Shown: piece after piece, positions 8,773 through 18,153 of the stretch
Layout: every line of letters begins with the position of its first letter
Position numbering within the stretch: the stretch's first letter is position 1
Assembly: GCF_026735135.1 (NCBI RefSeq)
Contig: NZ_JAPQER010000001.1
Location: forward strand, 131,500 to 195,499
From: Clostridium aestuarii
Lineage (GTDB): Bacteria; Bacillota; Clostridia; Clostridiales; Clostridiaceae
Direction of reading: 5' to 3'
Length of the DNA stretch: 64,000 bases
The notes under the pieces: generated by a model
The model's database searches: none
Told to the model about the DNA's origin: nothing
The model's input: the letters and a program-made list of their open reading frames with translations, nothing else
Program-made: the position numbers and the translations under genes

Positions 8773-8847
8773 CTATTTTTCTCCCATAAACAACGTCATA
8801 ACAGCTTTGGGTGTATGAATTTTGTTTTCTGCTTCATCATAAATGAA
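8773..8847 (-). pseudogene. Remnant: C-terminal tail of an ornithine/aspartate-type carbamoyltransferase
   Basis: Between ade and its terminator, one minus-strand frame encodes a 24-residue tail that includes FIYDEAENKIHTPKAVM and ends at a TAG at 8773-8775. This is the characteristic C-terminus of the carbamoyltransferase superfamily (D-x-A-E-N-x-x-H-x-x-K-A-V-M). No start or ribosome site precedes it, and the frame closes with a TAA a few codons upstream. It is therefore the leftover end of a deleted gene, perhaps a YgeW or ornithine carbamoyltransferase of a purine-catabolic cluster. The family call is fairly sure; the exact gene is not. Confidence 0.7.
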
Positions 8848-8856
8848 CTTATTATT

Positions 8857-10554
8857 TTAGCAAAATAAATCTATAAACTTATTTTTAGTAAAATCAAATA
8901 TTCCTCTGGTTGTAATTCTTATTTCTGGTATAACAGGTAATCCCATAAATCCTAAAGTTAAAAATGGATCCAAGTTATCTTTAATACCATATTCTTTAGA
9001 TATATTATTCATAATTATCAATTTATCGATTACATATTTAGGGTCATTAAATGTCATTAACCCGCCTATAGGTAAGCTTAAATTTTCTATAACCTTGCCT
9101 TTTGATGCTATAGCTATTCCACCACCTATATTTATAATACTATTAACTGCCACTTCCATATCCTTATCATTACTTCCTACTACTATAAGATTATGCGAAT
9201 CATGAACTATAGTTTGTGCTACAGCACAATCTTTTAATCCTAGACCCTGTATAAATCCGACACAATATTTCCCTGTCATTTTATGTCTTTCAAAAACTGC
9301 TATTTTCAAAACATCTAATGCATTAACTTTTTTAATATGCCCATCCTTAACACTTACATCACATATTTCTTTTTTCGTTTCAATCGAATTTTCAATAACT
9401 CTTATTACATTTATACTATTAGATTTTGCTTTTATCTTAAAAATATCCTTATCTATATATTTCATATTGATAAAGGATTTAACATCTAACTTAGAATAAT
9501 CAATAGTATCTTCAGTATATATTTTTCCATTTTTCATTGTATCCTTTATTGTAACATTTTTTAAATCCTTTAAAATTACTAAGTCTGCTTTATATCCTGG
9601 TGCAATTGCTCCTCTTCTTTTGAGCCCATAACATTGTGCTGAATTTAGAGTAGCTATAGTAATGGCTTTTATAGGGTTGATTCCATATTTAATAGCAATT
9701 CTTATACATTCATCTATAGATCCTTTTTCAGTTAGTTCAACTATATCTTTATCATCTGTACAAAATAAAAATCTATGAAAATTCTCATCATTTACTGCTG
9801 GCAATAAGTCTTTTAAATTTTTTGCAGCCGAACCCTGTCTAAGCATTACATACATACCTTTTTTAACCTTTTCGGTAGCTTGCTCAGATATTGTGCACTC
9901 ATGATCTGTAACTATTCCACTATTCATATACGCATTTAACCACTTATTATCAATTTGAGGACAGTGACCATCTATAATCTTATTCTTAAATAAGCATAAT
10001 TTATTTAACATATTCTCTTCTCCATGCACAACCGCTGGCACATCCATTACTTCTCCAAGCCCTAAAACTCTATCATCATTAATAAAGCATGCTAAATCTT
10101 CAGCTCTTAATACTGCTCCATTATCCTCAAACTCTACCGCTGGTACACAAGATGGCATCATATAAAATATATCAATTACACTTTTTTTACTGTTATCAAT
10201 CATAAAATTTAATCCACTCATTCCCAATACATTTGCTATCTCATGAGGATCAGCTATACAGGTAGTCACTCCTTTTTTTATCAAAATATGAGAAAATATT
10301 TCTGGTGTAACTTTTGAAGATTCTATATGAACATGAGAATCTATAAAACCTGGTGCTATATAATCGCCGGTACAATCCATCTCGTTTTTCCCACTATAAT
10401 CACCTATTCCTATGATCGTATCTCCATTTATAGCTACATCACCTTGTTCTATATTCTGAGTAAATACATTTACGATAAAAGCATTTTTCAATACAATATC
10501 TGATTTTTCATTGCCAAGCGCAGTATTAAGATTTCTCTTTAATTTTTCTATCAT
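8857..10554 (-). CDS. ade: Adenine deaminase
   Basis: This cytoplasmic metalloenzyme converts adenine to hypoxanthine and ammonia in purine salvage or catabolism. The 565-residue length fits the family. The N-terminal amidohydrolase domain shows the metal-binding HVHIESS near residue 74, GVTTCIADPHEIANVLG near 95, the GEVMDVPAV segment and FLFCTDDKD. The C-terminal family-specific domain includes VVGSNDKDMEVAVN and GGIAIASKGKV. The start ATG follows GAGAGGAG. It is flanked by two gene fragments that look like parts of a carbamoyltransferase and a purine permease, so this copy appears to be the survivor of a larger purine-use cluster. No purine riboswitch is visible upstream. Confidence 0.96.
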   Translation of the reverse strand: MIEKLKRNLNTALGNEKSDIVLKNAFIVNVFTQNIEQGDVAINGDTIIGIGDYSGKNEMDCTGDYIAPGFIDSHVHIESSKVTPEIFSHILIKKGVTTCIADPHEIANVLGMSGLNFMIDNSKKSVIDIFYMMPSCVPAVEFEDNGAVLRAEDLACFINDDRVLGLGEVMDVPAVVHGEENMLNKLCLFKNKIIDGHCPQIDNKWLNAYMNSGIVTDHECTISEQATEKVKKGMYVMLRQGSAAKNLKDLLPAVNDENFHRFLFCTDDKDIVELTEKGSIDECIRIAIKYGINPIKAITIATLNSAQCYGLKRRGAIAPGYKADLVILKDLKNVTIKDTMKNGKIYTEDTIDYSKLDVKSFINMKYIDKDIFKIKAKSNSINVIRVIENSIETKKEICDVSVKDGHIKKVNALDVLKIAVFERHKMTGKYCVGFIQGLGLKDCAVAQTIVHDSHNLIVVGSNDKDMEVAVNSIINIGGGIAIASKGKVIENLSLPIGGLMTFNDPKYVIDKLIIMNNISKEYGIKDNLDPFLTLGFMGLPVIPEIRITTRGIFDFTKNKFIDLFC

Positions 10555-10621
10555 ATTTATTCTATCCTCTCCTCTCTATCTTACTTTATATACATAAATA
10601 TTTTTCAAATAACCTTATATA

Positions 10622-10702
10622 AATATCAATCCGAATACAAAAATAGTAAGTTAGAAGCATCACTATTGTTGTTAGGAACACAGGGATTACTTCTTTATAG
10701 TC
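10622..10702 (-). pseudogene. Remnant: fragment of an NCS2-type purine permease
   Basis: Upstream of ade, a minus-strand frame reads DYKEVIPVFLTTIVMLLTYY followed by a short hydrophobic run. This resembles the D-x-x-E-A-I-P-A-F-L-T-I-I-x-M-P-L-T-Y-S segment of NCS2/AzgA purine permeases (PbuG type). No start, no flanking helices and no long frame accompany it, so it is a decayed fragment. Apart from this and the terminator at 10826-10876, I see no gene in 10555-10959. The family assignment rests on one motif. Confidence 0.55.
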
Positions 10703-10825
10703 ATAAAAAATCAATTTAAGTTATATTTTGCATTATAAATAAGAGATAATTAGACAGTATATACTATATATATTATTTATAGCATTATTTATGTCATTCC
10801 TCTTATATATATTTAAAAGGATTTT

Positions 10826-10876
10826 AAAAAAGCGTTATCAGAATGATGTTTTTCATCATTCTGATAACGCTTTTAG
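10826..10876 (-). terminator. Strong intrinsic terminator of the CoA-transferase gene
   Basis: GCGTTATCAGAATGATG and its exact complement form a 17-pair stem with a five-base loop, followed on the minus strand by six U residues. It lies about 85 bases beyond the CoA-transferase stop. Confidence 0.85.
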
Positions 10877-10959
10877 TTGCTTATATTTTAAAACTTATAT
10901 TAAATCTCTTATTATATATAATTACCATTTTGATAATTGAAGACATAATAAGCATGTCC

Positions 10960-12141
10960 TTATATAATTGAATTTTTACGCAACTCATCTATTTCGTTTT
11001 TGGAATATCCAATACTATTTAGAAGCTGTTCAGTATGTTCACCTATTTCAGGAAAAATATGTTTTGCTTCTCCTGGAGTATCAGATAACTTTATAGGAAC
11101 ACCTGTTAAAACAAGTTCCTTACCAGACCCTTTAAAATTACCAAGCTTTGTAATCATATTTCTAGCAACAACTTGAGGATGATTACTCATTTCTTCCATA
11201 TTAAGAACTGGAGTAAAACATATATTGCTGGTTGAGAAAAACTCAACCCATTCTTCTCTAGTTTTTTCTTTCAATATAGAACTAATATCTTCAATAATGT
11301 CCTCTTGTTTTTCTTTATTCCATTGAAGTTTAATATATTCATTTTTGTCTAAACGTTCACAAAATTCAGCCCAAAACTTTCCTTCTACAGCTCCTAAACT
11401 TACATATTTCTCATCTTTAGTTTCATAAATATGATAACATGCATATCCGCCTGTTAGAGTTTCATTGCCTCTTTCTGGAAGCACTTTACTGCCAGACCAT
11501 TCTCCTAAAGCATAAGCCAAAAGAGTAATAGAACCGTCAAGCATTGCCACATCACACAACTGTCCTTTACCTGTCTTTTGTCTACTAGCCAAAGCTAACA
11601 GAATAGCAATAACAGAATATAAAGAACCAGCCGCAGTATCAGCAATTTGTACTCCACTTATTGATGGCTTTCCTTTACAATTTCCTATTTGTTCTGTAAC
11701 TCCAGCTAAGCTCAAATAGTTCAAATCATGACCAGCAGCATCTCTTAACGGTCCATCAAGTCCATAACCAGTCAATGAACAATAAATTAATCCTTCATTT
11801 ATTTTCTTTAATGTATCATAACCTAATCCCATTCTCTCCATAACACCTGGTCTGAATTGATCAACTACCACATCAAATTTAGTAACTATTTTTTTAAATA
11901 TTTCTTTGCCTTCTTGTTTTTTAAGATCTAAAGTTATACTTTTTTTATTACGATTAACTGTATAAAAACGTGAGCTTTCTTCATTAATAAATGGTCCAAG
12001 TTGCCTTCCTAATTCTCCAGTTTTAGGCTGCTCAACTTTAATAATTTCTGCTCCAAAATCTGCAAGTATTTGAGTACAAAGCGGACCTGGAAGATATCTA
12101 GATAAATCTAATATTTTTATTCCTTCTAAAGGTAAACTCAT
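10960..12141 (-). CDS. CaiB/BaiF family (class III) CoA-transferase or alpha-methylacyl-CoA racemase
   Basis: A 393-residue cytoplasmic acyl-CoA enzyme. The N-terminus LEGIKILDLSRYLPGPLCTQ and then LADFGAEIIKVE is typical of the class III CoA-transferase fold. The active-site region AGHDLNYLSLAG, followed by IADTAAGSLYSVIA and KTGKGQLCD, is closer to alpha-methylacyl-CoA racemases: both the His of AGHD and the Asp of ADTAAG, the catalytic pair in that branch, are present. CoA-transferases of this fold use an Asp nucleophile, so function cannot be decided by eye. It is a single-gene unit with its own ribosome site (GGAAGGAG) and strong terminator; no partner dehydratase or acyl-CoA dehydrogenase is nearby to reveal the substrate. 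Confidence 0.85.
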   Translation of the reverse strand: MSLPLEGIKILDLSRYLPGPLCTQILADFGAEIIKVEQPKTGELGRQLGPFINEESSRFYTVNRNKKSITLDLKKQEGKEIFKKIVTKFDVVVDQFRPGVMERMGLGYDTLKKINEGLIYCSLTGYGLDGPLRDAAGHDLNYLSLAGVTEQIGNCKGKPSISGVQIADTAAGSLYSVIAILLALASRQKTGKGQLCDVAMLDGSITLLAYALGEWSGSKVLPERGNETLTGGYACYHIYETKDEKYVSLGAVEGKFWAEFCERLDKNEYIKLQWNKEKQEDIIEDISSILKEKTREEWVEFFSTSNICFTPVLNMEEMSNHPQVVARNMITKLGNFKGSGKELVLTGVPIKLSDTPGEAKHIFPEIGEHTEQLLNSIGYSKNEIDELRKNSII

Positions 12142-12280
12142 AATATTACTCCTTCCCTTAAGTTAAACTTGTCCAAATACAATTGTACCAATAACATACT
12201 ATTAATTCAATATAATGATTTAATTACAAATATTGCATTACTAGATATCTTCAATATTCTTAATAATAATTTATTTAAAT

Positions 12281-12453
12281 AAATTGCATAATTAAAAATT
12301 GTAAATGCGAAATGCAAGTTTTATTGTGAACATCACCTTAAAATTTCTCTTTCACTATATTTTAAGCTTATTATAACTCTTAAAACAGAAATTTTCGAAG
12401 TAGTAAACAAGAAAACTTGCATGTAAAATATGCTCTTGGAATTATGTAATTTT
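12281..12453. repeat. MITE-like repeat, copy A (173 bp)
   Basis: The ends AAATTGCATAATT and AATTATGTAATTT are inverted repeats matching at 12 of 13 positions. Inside them a perfect pair, ATGCAAGTTTT and AAAACTTGCAT, forms a second inverted repeat. The same layout, with shared inner words TTGTGAACA and TTTTCGAAGTA, recurs at 59062-59194. The element stops two bases short of the stop codon of the next gene and carries no reading frame. It fills most of the gene-free stretch 12142-12454. Confidence 0.75.
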
Positions 12454-12454
12454 A

Positions 12455-12751
12455 TTAATTACTACAATATATTATTTTCCCATTCTCTTTCATTTCCTTC
12501 TTATATTCTTCTGTACATTTTTCTAAATCAACTACCTGTACATCCACATGAAGTATTTCTCCTAATTCTTGTGACAACATAAATGTTTCAAATACATTAT
12601 AGTGTTTATCACTTATGAAACCTACATCTAAATTCTCTTTATCTCCAGTTTCTCTATGCTCAACATTTCCAGAAACCATAACTAAATATGGTTTAGTATT
12701 ATCTATTAGGAATCCATTAATTTTGTTTACATCATAACTATCTAATATCAT
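12455..12751 (-). CDS. Small protein resembling a degenerate MNT-type nucleotidyltransferase
   Basis: A 98-residue protein. The order VMVSGNVEHRETGDKENLDV, then ISDKHYNVFETFMLSQELGE and VDVQVVDLEK follows the minimal nucleotidyltransferase fold (normally GSRARG, DSDIDL, then a helix and a K/H-VDLV strand). The GS motif has become SGN and the two metal-binding aspartates are reduced to NLDV, so catalysis is unlikely. I could not see a HEPN partner gene next to it, which MntA-type antitoxins usually have. The similarity is a pattern judgement; a plain hypothetical protein is the fallback. The start ATG has only a weak upstream site. Confidence 0.6.
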   Translation of the reverse strand: MILDSYDVNKINGFLIDNTKPYLVMVSGNVEHRETGDKENLDVGFISDKHYNVFETFMLSQELGEILHVDVQVVDLEKCTEEYKKEMKENGKIIYCSN

Positions 12752-12830
12752 ATTCTTATCACCAGCCTAGAGTTATTTATAGTTTAGTATGCACTAAATT
12801 ATAATTCTTATAAGCTTTGTTTTATTTATT

Positions 12831-13592
12831 TTATCTGTCAAAAAAATATGATTTTATAATAGCTAAAAATTCTCTTACATAATAATTAGGAGTTATAAGA
12901 GGATGAAGTGATGCTGGCATACCATAAGCTTTAAACCCCTGTCTTTTCGCTAACATCTTTGCCCTATATACATGAAAATTATTAGTAATTATTGTTATAC
13001 TTACTTTTTTATTTCCATTAAGCTTTTGAAGTTTTTCTTTTGTAAACTTTAAATTTTCATATGTACTTCTAGATTTATCCTCTTTTATTATTTTTTCTTT
13101 ATCGATATCATTTCTAACTAAAAATCTTTCCATAGCCTCAGCTTCTGATATATATTCACCAGGTCCCTGTCCACCAGAAACCACTATCATAGTATCTGGA
13201 TTTTCTTTTATATATTCTAAGCTTTTTATCATTCTAGCATATAAAGCTTGAGACATTCTCTCTCCTTTTAACCCCGCCCCTAAAACAACCAAATAATCAC
13301 TTTTTGCTTTATCATAGATAGTACCTGAATATATAAGCAGTCCTTCCACACTAATAAAAAACATTAGTATAATCGCTATTGATATTTTTAATATTTTTTT
13401 CACATTTTTTGAAAATTTATTGCATATTGTTTTTTTACCCGAACATCTGTCTGTTCCTAAAATTATCAATAATACTCCAAGTATTATCCAAAATTCAGAA
13501 AAGCTAATAATCTTTCCACCAAATATAAACATAGCTATAAAATATAAAATACTGCATATGCCTAAAATAATTGATATTGCTCCAGTTTTCAT
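12831..13592 (-). CDS. YdcF/DUF218 (ElyC-SanA) family membrane protein
   Basis: A 253-residue protein. About three hydrophobic segments lie within residues 5-95, followed by an extracytoplasmic DUF218 domain. It shows VVLGAGLKGERMSQALYAR near residue 103, VVSGGQGPGEYISEAEAM near 137, the DKSRSTYENLKF segment near 170 and ITNNFHVYRAKMLAKRQGF near 200. These are the conserved blocks of the YdcF/SanA/ElyC family, which is linked to envelope maintenance in other bacteria, though no enzymatic reaction is firmly known. The ribosome site GAGGAGG precedes the ATG. It is monocistronic, and no neighbour suggests a more precise role. Confidence 0.88.
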   Translation of the reverse strand: MKTGAISIILGICSILYFIAMFIFGGKIISFSEFWIILGVLLIILGTDRCSGKKTICNKFSKNVKKILKISIAIILMFFISVEGLLIYSGTIYDKAKSDYLVVLGAGLKGERMSQALYARMIKSLEYIKENPDTMIVVSGGQGPGEYISEAEAMERFLVRNDIDKEKIIKEDKSRSTYENLKFTKEKLQKLNGNKKVSITIITNNFHVYRAKMLAKRQGFKAYGMPASLHPLITPNYYVREFLAIIKSYFFDR

Positions 13593-13755
13593 TTTTTCCT
13601 CCTCAAGTCAGTAATAGTTTTCATGTTAATATTACATTAAATGATAGATAGATGTGTAACAAACCAGTAAAAAAATCAATTTACTTTAAAATATTTTAAA
13701 TAATTATAAATGAAGTTGTAAATAAGAATAGTAAAACTCATAAAAACAACATATC

Positions 13756-13788
13756 AAAAAGCTGCTGACAATTCGTCAACAGCTTTTT
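13756..13788 (-). terminator. Intrinsic terminator after ptsG
   Basis: AAAAAGCTGCTGAC and GTCAACAGCTTTTT form a near-perfect 14-base stem around AATTC. On the minus strand it ends in a U-run, 19 bases beyond the ptsG stop. Confidence 0.8.
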
Positions 13789-13806
13789 GAAACTTCTTTT
13801 ATTAAC

Positions 13807-15828
13807 TTATTTGATAGTTACAATATTATTTTGACCACGTTTTACTGTTAGTCCAATTTTAACAGATACACTTTTTCCTTCTTCTAAGTTTGTAAATACA
13901 ACTGGAGTAACAACAGATGGTACTTTACCTTTTATTTGTTCTAAATCCGCACGAATTAACAATTGTCCTGCTTTTACAACATCTCCTTGTTTAACAAGTG
14001 CTTCAAACCCTTCACCCTCAAGAGCTACAGTATCGATACCAAAATGAACTAATATTTCTTGCCCATTATTAGCTGTTAATCCTACAGCATGTTTTGATGG
14101 TAAAATAGTTGTTACAGTTCCATTTACAGGTGATACTATTTCTCCATTTTTAGGTTCAATTGCAAAACCATCACCCATTATTTTTTTAGAAAAAACTTCA
14201 TCTGGAACATCTTTTAAATCTACTATTTTTCCATCTAATGGAGCTACAAATGTATCATCGTTTACAACTACAGATTGTTTATTTGGTTCTACACTTACTG
14301 CAACTTCTTTTTCTACTACAACTTTTCCAGACATTATATCCTTAATTTGACCCTTTAATTGATCTGACTTTGGTCCAAAGATAGCTTGTATATTGTTACC
14401 AATTTCCAAGACACCTGAAGCTCCTAAGTTCTTAAGTCCTTGTTTATTAACATTTTCAATATCATTTACACTTACACGAAGACGAGTTATACAAGCATCT
14501 AACTTACTTATATTTTCTTTTCCGCCTAGTTCTTTTAATATACCTGCTGCAAGTTCTGCACCTTTTACGTTAATTGTTGCTGAACCTTCAACATCCTTTT
14601 CACGACCTGGAGTCATAAGATTCCATTTTCTAATAGCAAATCTAAATCCAAAGTAGTAAATTACTGAGAATCCTAATCCTACAACAATTACTAACCACCA
14701 TGATGTACGATTTGGTATCACACCAAATAGAAGATAATCGATAACACCACCTGAGAATGTCATACCTATCTTAACATTTAATATCTGCATCAACATAAAT
14801 GAAAATCCAGCAAATATACAATGAATTCCAAATAATACTGGTGCAACAAATAAGAATGAGAACTCAATTGGTTCTGTAATACCTGTTAAGAAAGAAGTTA
14901 AAGCCGCAGATGCTAAAATACCAGCTGCTAAAGTTTTCTTTTCAGGTCTTGCTTCCTGATACATTGCAAGTGCTGCTGCTGGTAATCCAAACATCATGAA
15001 CGGGAATTTACCAGTCATAAACGTACCTGCTGTAAATGGTACATTATCTTTAAACTGAGCAAACCATATCAAGTTATCTCCATGTACAAGGTTTCCTGCA
15101 CTATTTACATAATCACCAAATTGGAACCAGAATGGATTATAGAAAATATGATGTAACCCAAATGGTATTAATGAACGTTCTATTACTCCAAATATAAATG
15201 CTGCTGCTGTTTGATTAGAATCTATCATACTATGTGAAAATGCATTTAGTCCATTTTGAATAGGAGGCCATACAAATATCATAATAATTCCTAATGCTAA
15301 CGCAAATACTGATGTGATAATTGGTACAAATCTCTTTCCTGCAAAGAATCCTAAATATGATGGTAATTCAATATTATAATATTTTTTATATAATTGCGCT
15401 GCTACAATACCAATAATAATACCGCCAAACACACCCGTTTGTAATGTATTAATTCCTAAGACATTTGCGTATTGTGGCATTTTGTCTATATTATCTGGAA
15501 CATGTGCAAATATTGCCATTGTTTTGTTCATAATTAAAAATCCTACGATTGCTGCAAGTCCTGCAACACCATCTCCATCAGCTAAACCTACTGCAACACC
15601 TACAGCAAATATTAATGCAAGGTTAGCAAAAATAATACCTCCAGACTCCGCCATAACATTAGCAAATTGTTGAAACCAACTAACATTTAATGCTGGAACT
15701 AAATTTAAAAATTGTTCTTGTTGAAACATAGTACCAAATGCAAACAATAACCCTGCTGCTGGTAATAATGCCACTGGTAACATTAACGCTTTACCTACTT
15801 GTTGTAAAACACCAAAAATTTTTTTCAT
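13807..15828 (-). CDS. ptsG: Glucose-type PTS transporter, EIICBA
   Basis: This is a membrane permease that phosphorylates glucose (or a close analogue) during import. It has 673 residues when started at the ATG at 15828, which has AAAGGAGAAAA upstream; an earlier in-frame start lacks a ribosome site. The EIIC domain (residues about 1-420) carries FGLHHIFYNPFWF and GITEPIEFSFLF. The EIIB domain (about 435-515) has the phospho-Cys in KLDACITRLRV. The EIIA domain (about 550-670) has the phospho-His in ILVHFGIDTVALEGEGF and FSKKIMGDGFAIEP. All three sit in one chain, as in Bacillus PtsG. The leader carries a RAT/terminator pair, so a GlcT/BglG-type antiterminator should control it, although no such gene is in the window. 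N-acetylglucosamine specificity is a less likely alternative. Confidence 0.93.
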   Translation of the reverse strand: MKKIFGVLQQVGKALMLPVALLPAAGLLFAFGTMFQQEQFLNLVPALNVSWFQQFANVMAESGGIIFANLALIFAVGVAVGLADGDGVAGLAAIVGFLIMNKTMAIFAHVPDNIDKMPQYANVLGINTLQTGVFGGIIIGIVAAQLYKKYYNIELPSYLGFFAGKRFVPIITSVFALALGIIMIFVWPPIQNGLNAFSHSMIDSNQTAAAFIFGVIERSLIPFGLHHIFYNPFWFQFGDYVNSAGNLVHGDNLIWFAQFKDNVPFTAGTFMTGKFPFMMFGLPAAALAMYQEARPEKKTLAAGILASAALTSFLTGITEPIEFSFLFVAPVLFGIHCIFAGFSFMLMQILNVKIGMTFSGGVIDYLLFGVIPNRTSWWLVIVVGLGFSVIYYFGFRFAIRKWNLMTPGREKDVEGSATINVKGAELAAGILKELGGKENISKLDACITRLRVSVNDIENVNKQGLKNLGASGVLEIGNNIQAIFGPKSDQLKGQIKDIMSGKVVVEKEVAVSVEPNKQSVVVNDDTFVAPLDGKIVDLKDVPDEVFSKKIMGDGFAIEPKNGEIVSPVNGTVTTILPSKHAVGLTANNGQEILVHFGIDTVALEGEGFEALVKQGDVVKAGQLLIRADLEQIKGKVPSVVTPVVFTNLEEGKSVSVKIGLTVKRGQNNIVTIK

Positions 15829-15920
15829 AATTTTTTCTCCTTTCTTTCCTTTAATTTTTTTACATATTACTAACATAAAATTGCTTAGAAATGGATTTCT
15901 AAATTAATTTTCATAACCTA

Positions 15921-16005
15921 AAAAGGCATGAGCAAGGTTAACTAAAGTAGATATACAGTATAAAACATACTATACTTCTATTTTAACTAACTTTTGCTCA
16001 TGCCT
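15921..16005 (-). terminator. Leader terminator of ptsG
   Basis: On the minus strand AGGCATGAGCAA pairs with TTGCTCATGCCT, enclosing a long internal paired region, and is followed by TTTTT. It lies about 95 bases before the ptsG start and overlaps the RAT site, so the two structures are mutually exclusive. Confidence 0.88.
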
Positions 16006-16024
16006 GATCGTATCAGTAACACGC
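15996..16024 (-). promoter_or_regulatory. RAT antiterminator site (GlcT/BglG family) for ptsG
   Basis: On the minus strand the leader contains GCGTGTTACTGATACGATC followed directly by AGGCATGAGC. This is nearly identical to the ribonucleic antiterminator of Bacillus ptsG, which is bound by GlcT. Its last half is the left arm of the adjacent terminator. Binding of the regulator when glucose is present should therefore allow read-through into ptsG. Confidence 0.88.
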
Positions 16025-16128
16025 AAAATTTGTATTCTATTTTATTGTTTTTTATGTGTATCGTTTACAACTAAATTATATCATAAACTATAATGTTTTT
16101 TCAATACTTTTTTTAAAAGTTTTCTAAA

Positions 16129-18153
16129 TTATCTTTCAACTTCATCAGTTTTAAATTTATCTGTTTGTTGTTTCAATTTTGAAGCTAAGTTATCTAATTC
16201 ATTTACACTTGCACCTATTTCTTCAAAAGAACTAACTTGTTCTTCTACAGCTGCATTTATTTGTTCTACTGACAATGCATTATCTTGAGTAGTTGTAGAT
16301 ATTTCGTCCATTGCTTTTGTCATTTCTTCAGCAATTTCAAATTGCCTTTTTGATGATTCAGATATCATTCGAATTTTTCCATTTACTTCTTGTACTAATT
16401 TTAATATATTATCAAATTGAGTATTTGTATCATTTGCCTTTTCAACACTTGCTTTTGCTAATTCTTGACCTTCTATTATTGATGAATCAGCATTATTTGC
16501 TTTTTCCCGAATTTCAGATATTAACAAGCTAATCTTAGAGGCAGCCCCTTTGCTTTCTTCTGCTAGTTTTTTTACTTCATCCGCAACAACTGCAAATCCT
16601 TTTCCCTGCTCTCCAGCTCTAGCAGCTTCAATGGATGCATTTAATGCTAGCATATTAGTTTGATCTGCAATTGATGTTATCATTGAAACTATTTCACCTA
16701 TATTCTCTGATGAAATTTTAAGTTTTTTTATAGAATCATATACATTTTCTGTGGATTCTTTAACCTTAATATTAGATTGAACAACTTCTTTTATATTTTC
16801 TACTCCTATACTAGCTGCATCTAAAATATTTTTACTTGTTTCAACTGTATTTTCTGATTCTTTAGAAATTATTTCTGAATTATTGGTCATTTCTTGAATA
16901 CCAGCAGCTGTTTCTTCAACCATACTAGCATTATTTTGTAATCCACTAGATACCGTATTTATTTCTCTAGCAATACTTTCTGCGCCTTTATTCGACTGTT
17001 CTATTACTAATGATAATTCTTCTGATGACTTAGACAAAATATAAGCATCATCTTTCACATGTCCTATAAGCTGCTGCATTTTTTCAATAAATACATTAAA
17101 CCATTTCGAAAGAGTTCCCATTTCATCTTTAGAGTCAACTTTCAATCTTTGTGTTAAATTTCCTTCTCCTTCAGAAATATCCTTTAACATGGCATTAGTT
17201 TTATTTATTGGCTTCGTTATTAAAATTGAAATATATATACCTAATAATACTGATATTATAATCGTTATTATAATCACTAAAACAATTATAATTACGGATT
17301 TTGATGCTGTAGTATTTATTAATTTTATATTATTTATATGCATTTCTTCAACTAAAGGCTGAATTTTATGAACTATATTTCTATATTCACCCATCAAGCC
17401 TTCTGTAGACTTTAGCCCAATTTCTTTATCTACACTAACTACTTGTTTAAATTTATTTTCATAGTTATCCATTAACGAATTTAAATTTGATTTGGTTTTT
17501 TCATCATAGCTAGAACTATTTAATAGATTTTTAAATTTTCCAACTATTTCTTCTAATTTTTCAACATACTTTATATCTTTTCTTAAAAGATAATCCTTTT
17601 CTGCTCGTCTAGCTTGTAACATTAAAATTTCTAATTGCTGATTTTGTGGTAATTTTTCTATACTGTCTTCAACTTCATGAACAGAATTTCTTAATTCTCC
17701 AACCAAACCATAGTCTTTAAACCCTCTAACTTTTAATTTGTCAACTACTTTTAAAAAAGAATCATGATATTGTTGTGTTAGATTTTTTAATTCATCCATT
17801 TTTTTTATAATTTGAACATTTTTCTGTGTTTCTTCGTAATTCTTTACCAATTCAATTTTATCTATCAAACTTTTAAAATTCACTTCAAGCGTATCAATAT
17901 AGCTACTTTTTCCTGCTTTAAAAAACTCTATATTAGTTTGTTCTCTCAACATAAAATCTTTTTCATTTTTTCTCATTTCTAATGCAAATTGATAAATATT
18001 ATTATTTTCTAAAAGCAAAGGTATCTTTTTATTAACAATATTAGTTGTAACTAAATACGCTGTTCCTCCTAATATCAACATAAAAATTATTATAAGTAAA
18101 AAACCTGCTCTTATTTTTACACTAATTTTTAAATCATTAAATTTATTTTTCAT
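16129..18153 (-). CDS. Methyl-accepting chemotaxis protein with HBM-like sensor domain
   Basis: A membrane chemoreceptor of 674 residues from the ATG at 18153, which is preceded by GGAAGAGG; the in-frame ATG 14 codons earlier has a poorer context. A first membrane helix at about 15-40 and a second at about 285-310 enclose an all-helical extracellular domain of some 245 residues. Within it, two copies of an R-x-x-E-K-D-(F/Y)-(M/L)-L-R motif ([10 protein letters not shown] and [10 protein letters not shown]) indicate the helical bimodular (HBM) sensor fold. HAMP follows, then the signalling hairpin tip [20 protein letters not shown] and [18 protein letters not shown]. It stands alone, unlinked to the che operon at 34.7-44.5 kb. 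Ligand unknown; HBM domains in other bacteria bind organic acids. Confidence 0.93.
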   Translation of the reverse strand: MKNKFNDLKISVKIRAGFLLIIIFMLILGGTAYLVTTNIVNKKIPLLLENNNIYQFALEMRKNEKDFMLREQTNIEFFKAGKSSYIDTLEVNFKSLIDKIELVKNYEETQKNVQIIKKMDELKNLTQQYHDSFLKVVDKLKVRGFKDYGLVGELRNSVHEVEDSIEKLPQNQQLEILMLQARRAEKDYLLRKDIKYVEKLEEIVGKFKNLLNSSSYDEKTKSNLNSLMDNYENKFKQVVSVDKEIGLKSTEGLMGEYRNIVHKIQPLVEEMHINNIKLINTTASKSVIIIVLVIIITIIISVLLGIYISILITKPINKTNAMLKDISEGEGNLTQRLKVDSKDEMGTLSKWFNVFIEKMQQLIGHVKDDAYILSKSSEELSLVIEQSNKGAESIAREINTVSSGLQNNASMVEETAAGIQEMTNNSEIISKESENTVETSKNILDAASIGVENIKEVVQSNIKVKESTENVYDSIKKLKISSENIGEIVSMITSIADQTNMLALNASIEAARAGEQGKGFAVVADEVKKLAEESKGAASKISLLISEIREKANNADSSIIEGQELAKASVEKANDTNTQFDNILKLVQEVNGKIRMISESSKRQFEIAEEMTKAMDEISTTTQDNALSVEQINAAVEEQVSSFEEIGASVNELDNLASKLKQQTDKFKTDEVER

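Noticed and set aside
10555..10959. Purine riboswitch upstream of ade
   Set aside because: No conserved purine aptamer loop sequences could be found; the stretch holds a permease-like fragment and a terminator instead.
12455..12751. Type VII toxin-antitoxin pair
   Set aside because: Only a degenerate nucleotidyltransferase-like protein is present; no HEPN toxin gene adjoins it.
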